Assembly: GCA_965229345.1 (NCBI GenBank)
Contig: OZ245872.1
Span: 3,348,001 to 3,412,000 of the forward strand
Length of the DNA stretch: 64,000 nt
Reading direction: 5' to 3'
Origin: PBB1 sp965229345
Lineage (GTDB): Bacteria > Pseudomonadota > Gammaproteobacteria > Burkholderiales > Burkholderiaceae_C
Below the pieces are notes generated by a model, which was not told the origin of the DNA, made no database searches, and saw nothing but the letters and a program-made list of their open reading frames with translations. Position numbers and translations under genes: made by a program. Of this stretch, positions 48,601 through 60,600 are shown piece after piece (the first letter of the stretch is position 1; every line of letters starts with the position of its first letter).

Positions 48601-51600
48601 TCACCGTGCACATCCCGGCCGGCCGCGCCACCTACCAGGGCGACATCGACCTGCGCAATTCGCGCGGCTACATCCTGCGGGTGTCGGCCGGCATCGACCC
48701 CAACACCGCCACCGCCTCCTGGGTGCTGCAGGCCATCGACCCCGCCACCGGCGAGGTGCTGACCGATGCCACCAAGGGCCTGCTGCCCCCGGACGACGCC
48801 AACGGCAGCGGCCAGGGCTACGTCAGCTACACCATCGATCCGCGCTTCGGCGTGACCACCGGACAGCAGGTGCACGCCACCGCACGCGTCACCTTCGACG
48901 GGCGCGTGGCGCTCGACACCACCGATCTGGTGCAGACCTTCGACGGCGCAGCGCCGGTCACCACCGTCACAACACGCGCATTGGCCGGCAACGCCTACGA
49001 CGTGCGCTGGAGCGCCGTCGACGACGCCGGCGGCTCCGGCGTGCAGCACACCTCGGTCTATGTGTCGGTCGATGGTGGTGGGTGGGAGATCTGGCTGCGC
49101 CAGACCACCGACACCAGCGCGGTCTACCAGGGCGAAGCCGGCCATCGCTACGAGTTCGCTGCGCTGTCCACCGACAACGCGGGCAACCGCGAGCGGCCAC
49201 CGACCTCGCTGAGCCTGCCGGACGACGGCACGCGCAGCAACCTGGGCACCACGCCGAGCGTCGACCGCACCACCGTCGACACCGGCACGCCACCGGTACC
49301 GAGCAACGCCACCTCGACCAATGCGCTGTTCCGGCAGGCCGAAGCCGGCGTGCCGGCCAGCGCCGCCACCACGCGCCCCTCGCTGTACACCACGGTGTTG
49401 GCGCCGTTCGTCGCGCAATCGTTCGTCACCGGCATCGCCACCAGCGGTGCCGACATCGGCGCGCTGGCACTGCTGCGCCAGACCGACGGCGGCTTCGTCG
49501 TCAGTGGCGGGGCCAACCGGGGTGCGCTGTACCGCGTGGCGCCCGATGGCGGCAGCGTGCTCAACCCGGATGTCGACAGCGGCGTGCCGATCTACGACAT
49601 GACGCTGGACAGCCAGGGCCGGCTGTGGGCCACCTCGGGCGGCGGTCAGCTGCTCGAACTCGACCCGCAGTCGCTCGCCGTGCTCGACCGCTACGGCGAC
49701 AGCCTCACCCAGTCGCTGGCCTTCGATGCCAACGCGCAGGTGCTGTACGTGTCGTCGGGCAACGGCATCGAGAAGTTCGACCTGCTGAGCCGCACCTTCA
49801 GCCACTTCAGCGACTTCCGCGTCGATGACCTGGCGCTGGCGCCCAACGGACAGCTGTGGGGCACCTCGTGGCCACGGCGCGGCGAGGTGGTTTCGTTCGA
49901 TGCCACCGGCCACCCGAGCGCGCAGCTGCGACTCGACGCGGCCCTCGACTCGCTCGCTTTCGGTGTGCAAGGCTCCAGCCTCGAAGGGCTGCTGTTCATC
50001 TCGGCGCGCCAACCCTCGGGCAGCACGGCCCCGGTCAGCCTGACCATGGTCGATCTGTCGACGATGCGCAGCCTGCAGCTGGCCACCGGACTGCAAAGCG
50101 CAGAGCAGCTGCTGGCCACGGCCGATGGCCGGCTGCTGATCGCCAACGGCAGCCATGTCGATGTGCTGGCCCCGGTGATCGCGCCCACCGTGACGCGGGT
50201 CAATCCGCCCGACGGCACGCTGGTGGCACTGCCCACGTCCCAGATCGAAGTGCAGTTCGACCAGGACATGCTGGCCGACGGCTCTGCCAACTCGGTGACG
50301 GTCGCTTCGCAGTACGCGCTGGTCAAGACCGACTCCGCGCTGCTCACCACCGTGCGCCCGCTCACCGCCCGCTACGACGCGGCCACCCGCACCGTCACGC
50401 TCACCTTCGAGCCGCTGGTGGCTGGCGACTTCGAGTTGGTGGTGTCGAAGACGGTGGCCGCGCAGTCGGGGCTGCGGCTGGCGGCGGACTACACCAGCCG
50501 CTTCCTGGCGGTCGACAACTTCAGCACCAAGGTCTCACTGACCCTCACCGGCACCCGCTCGTCGCGGCTGGACGGCTCCGTGTCGTGGGACGTCACCGTG
50601 ACCAACCTCGACACCGAGCCGCTGCTGGCGCCGCTGCTGCTGGCCGTCGACCCCGGGCGCTACTTCGCCGGCACCGTCAACGGTGGCACCGACTTCGGTG
50701 GCGGCATCTGGCTGCTCGATGTCGGCGCCGCGCTGCAAGGCGCGCGACTGCGCCCCGGCGAATCGACCACCGCGCACACCGTCACCTTGCAGACGCTCGA
50801 ATCGGTGACGGGCCAGCGCATCGACCTGGGCCAGGGCGTCTACGCCATCCCGTACCCGAACAGCCGACCGGAACTGTCGTCGACGCCCCTCACGCAAGCC
50901 ATCGTCGGCCGGCCTTATGCCTACCAGGCGCAAGCGGCCGATCCAGACGGCGGCACCGTGCGCTATGTGCTGCTGCAGGCCCCCGAGGGCATGCAGGTCG
51001 ATGTCAGCACCGGCCTCGTGACCTGGACCCCGACCGCGCAGCAGCCGGCGTTGTCGCAGGTGATCCTGCGCGCCTACGACAACCGGGGCGCCTACGTGAC
51101 GCAGGCCTACACCGTCACGCTGCGCGGCGGCAACGCGGCACCGCAGCTGTCCGTGCTGCCGGCCGAGATCACGCTGACCGAAGGCGCTCCCTGGCGCCTG
51201 GCGCTGGCACCTTTCGATGCCGACGGCCAGGCCGTGTCGGTGATGGTCGATGGCCTGCCGGGCGGCGCGGTGTTCGACCCGATGTCGGGCAACCTGGACT
51301 GGACCCCGGGCTACGCCAGCGCGGGCCGCTACGAGGGCGTGCGCATCACCGCGTCCGATGGCGTGAACGTGGTGACGGCCACCACGACGCTGGTGGTGCT
51401 GCCAGCCAACGGCCTGCCCACCCTCACGGTGCTGGGCCCGACGCAGGTGCGCGAAGGCGATCCGCTGCGGCTGCGGCTGATCGGCGCCGACCCGGACAAC
51501 AACACGCTGGTCTACACCAGCCCGTCGTTGCCCAGTGGCGCACTGCTCGACCCGAACACCGGCGTCCTCACCTGGACCCCGGGCTACGCGCAGGCCGGCC

Positions 51601-54600
51601 GCCACGAACTCGTGCTGCGCGCGAGCGATGGCCAGGGCTACGCCGAGCGGCGCGTCGTCATCGATGTGCTCAACGTCAATGCCGCCCCTGACTTCGGCAA
51701 CCTGAGCGGCCTTGCCGTCAGCGAAGGGCAGCCGATCAGCCTGCGCATCTGGCCTGCCGACCCGGACAACCCGACCTTCCAGGTGCCCGACCGCCTGCCC
51801 GACGGCAGCCTCACCGCCGATGCGCTCACGCCGGCCTCGGTGGTCGTGTCGGCCCTCGACCTGCCCGACGGTGCCAGCTACGACACCGACACCGGCATGC
51901 TCACCTGGACGCCCTCGTTCGATCAGGCCGGCACCCGCACACTGACCTTCCGTGCCGTCGACGACGGCAATGGCACCGGCACCCCGAAGACCACCGAGGT
52001 CACGGTGCAGGTGCAGGTGCGCAACGTCAACCGGCCGCCCGTCATCTCGGCGATCAACGACGTGACGGTGGCCAAGGGCGCGGTGGCGACCACGCTGTTC
52101 AGCGTGTCCGACCCGGATGCCGATCCACTCGAGGTCAGCGTCAGCGGTCTGCCCGGCTTCGGCCAGCTCACCGCGCTGGGCGGCGGGCAGTACCGGCTGG
52201 CCTGGACCCCAGGCGACCAGGACCGCGGCAACCACGTGGTCACGGTCACCGTGCGCGACAACGGCGACGGCGGCGACGCGCACGCGGTGCTGTCGACCTC
52301 GCGCACCTTCGTGGTGGGCGTGACCTCGGCGTCCGAGCCGCCGGTGCTGCGCCCGATCGGCGACCAGGTGGCCGTGATCGGCAGTGCGTGGACGCTGCTG
52401 GTGCGCGCCAGCGACCTCGACCAGGACGCCCTGACCTTCAGCGCCACGGGCCTGCCCGCCGGCGTGACGCTGACCCCGGGTGTCGTCTACGGCACCGCGC
52501 TGCTGAGCTGGACACCCACCGCCGCCGATGCCGGCGTCTACGACGTGTCGCTCACCGTGCGCGACGACGGCAACGGCGGCGCTGGCCCGGTGGGCAGCGC
52601 CACACGGCAGTTCCGCCTCACCGCGCGGGCCAGCAATGCCGCGCCGGTGCTGCAACCCATCGGCGATCGTGTCGTGCAGGAAGGGCAGTCGTACACGCTG
52701 GCGCTGTCGGCCACCGACGCCGATGGCGACCGCCTCAGCTACGAGATGCTGAACGCGCCGCCAGGGGCGACGCTCGATCCGCTGACCGGCGTCTTCCGCT
52801 GGACCCCGACCCTGGTGCAGGCGGGCGACTACCCCGGCGTGGTGTTCAGGGTCACCGACGGTGCGGCCAGCAGCAGCGAGACGGTGCGCATCACGGTGCT
52901 GCAGACCAACCAGGCCCCGGTGTTCTCGGTGCTGCCGCCGGTGGGTGGGCGCGAAGGCGCGCCGCTCAGCTTCACGCCGGTGGCCACCGACCCGGATGGC
53001 GACGCCCTGCTGTACAGCCTGGTCGGCGCGCTGCCCGCCGGAGCCCGCCTGGACCCGACCACCGGCCGCTTCGACTGGACACCCGGCTACGGCCAGGCCG
53101 GCGTGTACACCGTGCAGCTGCGGACGGTCGATCGCAGCGGTGCCACCGACGTGCTGGCCATCGAGATCGATGTGGCCGACACCAACCGCGCACCGGCGCT
53201 CACCGTGTCCGACCACCGCGCCACGGTCGGCTCGCGCCTGCAGTTCCAGCTGGTCGCCACCGACGCCGACACCGACCAGACACTGCGCTATTCGGGCAGC
53301 GGCCTGCCCGAAGGTGCCACCGTCAACGCGCAGACTGGCCTCTTCGACTGGACGCCATCGGCCGGGCAGGTCGGCGACTTCCTGATCGCCCTGCATGTGA
53401 GCGACGGCGTGGCCACCGTCTCGCGCGGCGTGCTGGTGCGGGTGGGCGTGGTGGCTCAGGGTCCGTCGGTCAGCGTCGTCACCACACCGTCGTTCCCGGC
53501 CGTGCCGGGGCAACTGGTCAACGCCACGGTGCTCGCCGACAGCCTGGCGCCGATCGTGTCGCGCACGCTGACGGTCAACGGGCAAGCCGTCGCGCTCGAC
53601 GCGCGGGGCCGTGCCAGCGTCGTCGCCGGTGCGCCCGGCGTGATGCACCTGGTGGCCACCGCCACCGATGCCGACGGCTACACCAGCCAGACCGACACCG
53701 TGATCCGCGTGCGCGACCCGTTCGATCTGCAGGCGCCGGTGCTGACGCTGTCGCTGCCGCCGAACCAGCAGGCCGTGACAGCGCCCGTGTCCCTCATCGG
53801 CTCGGTGCAGGACAGCGCACTCGAGTCGTGGACGCTGTCCATCGCCCGCCAGGGCAGCAACAACTACCGCACGCTGGGCCAGGGCTCGCAGGCGCTGCCC
53901 ACATCCGCCACGCTGGCCACGCTCGACCCGGCCACGCTGGTCGACGGCTACTACGTGCTGCGGCTGCAGGCCGTCGACACCGCAGGGCGGCAGTCCGAAG
54001 TCAGCCTGAAGATCGAGGTGCACTCGGCCTCGAAGGTGCCTGCCGTCGTGCGCACCGAAACCGATGCCAGCATCACGCTGGCCGGGCACCAGATCCCCAT
54101 CGTTCGCACCTACAACGATCTGCAGCCGGGCGTTCCGGGAACCTTCGGCGATGGCTGGCGCTGGGCGCTGCGCGACCTCGATGTCAGCAGTGCCTCCGAT
54201 GGCACCGCCAACCCGAGCGGGCTGCGCGCCGGCGACCGCCTCTACCTGACGGCACCGGACGGCTCACGCATCGGCTACACCTTCATGCCGGTGTCGATCA
54301 CGGCCGCCGGCCAGACCGTCGAGCAGGCCCGCTGGACGGCGGACGCCGGTTCCACCTGGACCTTGTCGTCGGCCGGTGGTCTGCTGCAAAAGGGCCTCGG
54401 CACCTACTACGACCTGCTGACCGGTGCCGCCTACGCGCCGCAGGCCAGCACCGCCCGCGCCGCCTTCGTGCTGCAGGGGGCCGACGGCACGCGCTACGAG
54501 TTCAATGCCCGCGACGGCGTCTCGCGCATCGTGTACGCCGATGGCATCGAGCTGCTGGTCGGCGACGCCGGCGTCGTGACCACCAGCGGCGACGGCATGC

Positions 54601-57600
54601 GGCTGGAGCGCAACGCCCGCGGACAGGTTTCGGCGCTGGTGCGCCCCGATGGCGGGCAGGTGCTCTACAGCTACAACGCCGAGGGGCGGCTGATCGGCGT
54701 GCGTCAGCTGGAAAGCGCCACCTCGATGCGCTACGCCTACGCCAACGGCCACCTGCTGATGGCCACCGATGGCAGCTCGGGCCTCACCGTGACGCCTTCG
54801 GGCGCCGGCAGCGTCAGCGCCCCGCTGGCGGCCGACCTCGGCGTGGCAGGTCAATACCTCGACCAGCCGATCACCGGTTCGCTGAGCGCCGGCGCCTCCG
54901 CGCTGTACGCGCTGACGGTGCGTGCCAGCGAGATCAGTTCTTCGGCCGGTGGCGCCGCGCTGATCGGCGTCGTGATCGAAGCCGATGCGGGCACCACGCT
55001 GGCCCCGGCCATCCCCGAGCTGGCGGGCCTCACTGCGCTGTCGTCCGGCGCGACGGCCGGGCGCGCCTATGCGCTCTTCCGCGTCACCGACGCCGGCCTG
55101 CTCGCGCTGCGGCTGGCCGCCGCGTCGGGCACCGGTGGTTTCCACCTGCGGGTGTTTGCGGTCGGCGACGTCAACCACGACGGACAGGTGGACGGCAGCG
55201 ACGCCTCGCTGCTGAGCGCCGCGCGGGCTGCCGGCGCGGCCGATCCGCAGATGGACGTGAACCTCGATGGCGCGGTCGATGCCACCGACACGCAGCTGCT
55301 GTACGCCAACTTCGGCTACACCCCGAACCGCGCGCCGGTGCTGAAAGACACCACGCTGCTGACCCACGTCGATCTGCAGCTCACCGCGTCGATGGCCGCA
55401 GCGGCCGACGACCTCGAAGGCGATCCGGTCACGCTGCGCGTGGTCGCTGCGAGCCACGGCTCGGCGCGCATGTCAGGCGACGGGCGCTCCATCATCTTCC
55501 GCCCCGAGGCGGGGTACTCGGGCGTGGCGCAGGTCAGCCTGGTCGCCGACGACGGCTACCTGAGCTCGGCCGTGCGCACCTACACGGTCAATGTGTCGAA
55601 CGCGGCGCTGATCGCCATCGACATCCTGACCCGCCGGCCAGTGATCCAGACCGGCTCGGCGGTGCAGATGGGCTTCGTCGGCGATTTCGAAGACCAGACC
55701 GGTGTCGAACTCGCGCCCGACTACCTGCAGCTGCGCACCGCGGGCGGCGACGCAGCCACGGTGAATGCCAACGGCGTGCTGCGCGGACAGCACAACGGCT
55801 ACGGTGCGCTGGTCGCCTCGCGCGGCGCGCTGTCGGCGGCCACCGCCTACGTCGTGGGGGCGCCCACCACGCTCGACGACGCCGCCATCCAGCTGGGCGG
55901 CATCGACACCTACCCGGGCTCGGTCACGATCGCAGCCCAGGGCGGCCAGCGCCAGATCAAGGTCACCTCGCTCGACGAGGCGGTGGCCTCGGCTGCCAGC
56001 GGCGCGATGTATTTCGCAGGCGATGGGCGCGTGGTGCAGATCTCGGCCGATGGCCTGATCTCCGGGCTGGATGCCGGCGAATCGGTGGTCACCGTCATCT
56101 ACCGCTCGGCCGAATCGCGCATCGCCGTGCGGGTGCAGACCCCCACCGTCGGGCCCACGGTGGTGGGCGCCGATGGCGGACTGGTCAGCGATGCGAGCGG
56201 CATGCGCGTCGCCGTGGCGCCCGGCGCGCTGGCGGCCGACACCACGGTCTCCATCCACCCGGCAGACCCCGCGACCTTCGGCCCGCCGATGCTGCCGGCC
56301 GACCAGGGTTTCACCCTCGGCGCGGCGTTCACGCTCGACGTGGGACCGAACGGCATGCAGGTGCCGGCGCAGCTGGCCATCCCGGTCAGCGGTCTCGCTG
56401 AGGGCACCGAGGTGCGCTTCTACCGCGCCACCGATGTGCCCGACCCGAGTGGCGTCATCCGCCACCTGTGGCTGGAGGTCGAAAGCGGCGTGGTGGGGGC
56501 CGATGGCATCGCGCGCACGCAGTCGCCGCCGTACCCAGGCCTGCTGGGCGGCGGCAACTACATCGTCACCGGCATCTCGCTGAAGAAATTGCAGACCGTG
56601 CGCGTGGCAGAAGCCACCGTCGGTGTGCTGAGTGCGTTGGCGGGCAGCACGGCAGGCGCAGCCGCAGGTGGGATCGCGTTTGCTGCGGCCACCGCGATGG
56701 TCATCAATCCGTTGCTGGGCATCGCCGTCACCGCGATGGGCGCGCTGGCGGGCATGATGACCCTGCCCTTCGGCCGCAGCCCGCTGGTGGTGTGGGGCAT
56801 CTCGCCGGTGGGCGGGTTCGTGCAGTCGCAGGGCAACGTCGAGGTGCTGCCAGGCGGCGTCGGCAAGTTCTCGGCGCAGGTGATCGACAGCGCGGCGGTC
56901 GCCGTGACCGATCCCCGCATCATGAGTGCCAGCGTCGAGCTCAAGCCCGGCGCCGGTGGCGTGCTGGCGCCGGTGGTGTCGCTGGACCTGGCGCAGACGT
57001 TCTGGTCGCAGGCCGGCGCGCCGGACACCGGCTCGGGCGTGGTCGGCCAGCGGCTGGAAGACCTGACGGTCGCCTTCATCGCGAACGGCGCGGTGGTGGC
57101 CACCGCCCCCCTGACCGCAGACCCCGCCCTCTACGGCCGCTACAACGTCGCCGTGCCGACCAACGTGGCCATCGGCGGCGTGAAGATCGAGGTGCGCCGC
57201 ACCTCCAGCGTGCTGGTGGCCACCGCCGGCGGCGTTCCGGCGTGGGCCAAGAACGTCTTCTTCAGCAATCAGGTCGGCATCGAGGCGCCGGGGCGCTACG
57301 CCTTCGTCGCACTGGGTGGCCAGGATGCGGTGGGCGTCATCACCACCTCGAACGATGGCACCACGCCCGCCAACACGGTGGTCGGCCGCATCTCGGTGGG
57401 CGACACCAACCATCCGAACCAGCCCGACGCGCCGCGCGACGTCGCCATCACGGCCGACAACGCACGCGCCTACGTCACCTTGCGCTCCTCGCACAGCGTG
57501 GCCGTGGTCGACACGCTGATGCTGCGCCAGCTCGATGCGGTGGCCGATCTGCCGCTCGACCCCAACAACCCGAACGATCCGGCACGTGCCGCCTCGCTGG

Positions 57601-60600
57601 GCGTGCAGCCCATCAAGCTGCCTGACGACGCACGGCCGTTCTGGATCGTGCTCGACGATGCGCAGGGCCTGGCCTTCGTCGGCGACGAGGCCACGGCCAC
57701 TGGCGGCGGTGGCCGCATCTATGTGCTCGACATCGACCCGAGCTCGGACACCTACAACCAGCTCATCGCAACCCTCACCGCACAGGATGCCAACGGCCCG
57801 CTCGCGCCCTTCGGATTCCGCGGTCTGGTGATGGACTCGGCCGCAGGCCAGCTGCTGGCGATGGCGCCCGGCGGGAAGAAGCTGTTCGGCGACGACCGCG
57901 ACACCGAGGCCACTCGCCCGCTGCCCGGCCGGATCATCGTCTTCGATGTGCGCAGCCTGCGCGGCAACCTGGCCATCGGCCTGCCGCTCACGAAGATCGA
58001 GCAGGTCATCGATGTCGGCCCCGAGCCGTATGGCATTTCGGGCACCTCCGAAGCCGGTCGGGTCATCTTCACCAACCGCGCGTTCGATGGCGACACCGAT
58101 GCCAACGACCCCAACAGCCAGAATCGGCCTGGTGGCGTGGGCTTCATGCAGCGCGAGGCCGGTGGCCGCGTCTGGGGCACCCCGCGCTACCTGAACCTGA
58201 CACTGGGCAGTGCGGCCGACAAGTTCGACGTCAACAACGCCCAGGCCGTGGTGGTCACGCAGGACCTGCGCTGGGCTTTCGTCACCGGCTACAACCAGTA
58301 CATCCAGGGCGTCGCGTCGCACGACCCCGACATCTCGCTGGCGCAACCGGCCGGCGGCAACGTGGGCATCATCCGCGACCCGTTCCATCTGTACACCCAG
58401 GACGGCGATCCGAAGCAAGGCCTGATTGCGGCCACACGGATGACGCCGTACTCGTTCCCGGACAACCTCGCGCTGTCGCCGAACGGTGAATTCCTCTACG
58501 TCGCCTACTCGGGCTCGAACCAGGTCCAGGTGTTCGGCGTGAGCGCGATGATTGCCGAGGTCGAGCGCATCCTGGCACTGCCCGCCAACCAGGGCGGCGG
58601 GCTGGACGCTCTGGCCAGGACGCCGATCAACGAATTCCTGCGGCCCTACAGCGAGACCGGCGCCTTGTTGGGCCCGGACGACGACCCCAGCCTGGTCAAG
58701 ATCCCGAACCCGCTGATCGACCTGCGCGCCGACTACCGGCTGCGCGGCACCGGCTTGCTGCAGGAGTTCGGCAACTTCATCAACCAGGACCGGGCCCCGT
58801 TGACGCCGGGCGCTGCGCCTCGCGGCATCGCCGTGCAGGACGATTTCCTCAAGCTGCTCACACCGGCCAGCACCACCGACGTCACCGACACCACCCCCAC
58901 CTTCACCTGGACCACCAGCGGGCGTGCCGGTTCGGCGCGCCTGTTCGTCAGCGCCTTCCAACCAGGGCAAGGCCTGTTCCCGAACGACAAGCCGGCAGCA
59001 GGTGCGTACCCGAATCCGGATCACCTCGCGACCGCCTACGGCCAGTACATCCTCACCGGCTCGTCGTACAGCCTCGACGCCAACGCCAACCGCATCTACA
59101 CCAGCGAGCGCTTCGACCTCGCGACCGGTGCCGGCGTGCAGTCGACCACGCTGCCCGACCTGTCGATGCTGACCCAAGGCCAGTCGTACTGGTGGGGCGT
59201 CGAAGTGACGACCCCCGACGGCCGCGTCTACCGCGATTCGCAGCAGTTCAAGGTCGCCGCGGCGGGCGCCACCCCCGCCAGCAACGCGGTGCCGACCACC
59301 TTTGCCGCGGTCACGCTGATCACCCACGGCTTCCAGGTGCCGTACCTGAGCGACGGCCGGGCCACCACCGACATCAGCAACCTGATCGAGCTGGGCCAGG
59401 CCATTGCACGGCAAGGCGATGGCGCGCTGTTCGTCTACCACCCGGCAGACGGAACCTGGAGCTCGCCCGACGGCGTCTCGATGGCCTCGGTGCTGGGCAA
59501 GTCGCTGGTGCTGGTGTCCGACTGGACCCGCGAGGCCGCGATCAGCGACTCCGGTTTCGCCGAGGCCGCGGCCGACGCCCTCTTCGCCAGCATCATGGGC
59601 ATGGTCGCCACCGGCGACGCGGTGGGCACCGCGCTCAAGACCTCGGCCTGGCACATGATCGGCTTCGGCCGCGGGGCCTCGGTGACCAGCGAGATCGTGC
59701 AGCGCTTCGGGGCCTACCTGCCCACCGGCACCGCCGGCGGCATCCCCGACCTGCAGGTCACCACGCTCGATCCGCACGATTTCACGCAGGACTCGCTGGC
59801 CTTCCCGCTGAAGGACGCGCTGTCCATCGTCAGCGCCGCGTCGAACCTGGTGCCCTACGTCGGCAAGTACCTGTCCAAGTTCATCGATGCGCTCGCCAAG
59901 GCGGTGCACCTGCTGGCGCTGGACACGCTGGCCTACAACGACTTCAAGGACCCCACCGTCGAGAACTGGAGCAACATCAGCTTCCTCGACAACTACTACC
60001 AGGACGTGGGCGGTGACACGCCGCCGAACTCGTCGTTCACCAGCTTCCTGATCGACGATGTCTTCAAGCGCATCAGCTTCAGCTCGCTGCTGCAAGGCTT
60101 CACCTCCAACGGCCGCGCGATCACCGGTGCCGACGTCAACCTGAACCTCAACGGCCGCCCCGGCTTCCAGTACGACGACCCCTACGTCGGGCTGGGCTCG
60201 CCCGATGCGCGCACGGTGGCCTGGTACGCCGGCACGGCCGACCTGCAGATCCAGCTGTTCCCGGGCAATGCCGATCTGGCCACCACGCCCAACGACCGCA
60301 TCTGGCGGCAGGTGGCCGATCGGCTGTACGTGCCTTCGGCCACCAACGAGCGCATCCTGCGCACCGGCTTCCTGGGCAACGGTTTCCCGTGGTACCGCTC
60401 GCAGGAAGTGCAAAACGGCGCCTACCTGGTGCCCAAGACCGAAACCTTCGCCAGGACCGACACCCGCTCCTGGGAAGGCATCGGTGCGGGTGCGTTCTAC
60501 TCGGTGCTGGGCGGTGGCGTGGCACTGCGCCCGCAGAGCACCGCCACGCCCACCGACCTCGCCACCAACAACACCCAGTTCGGCGTCACCGATGCACCGA

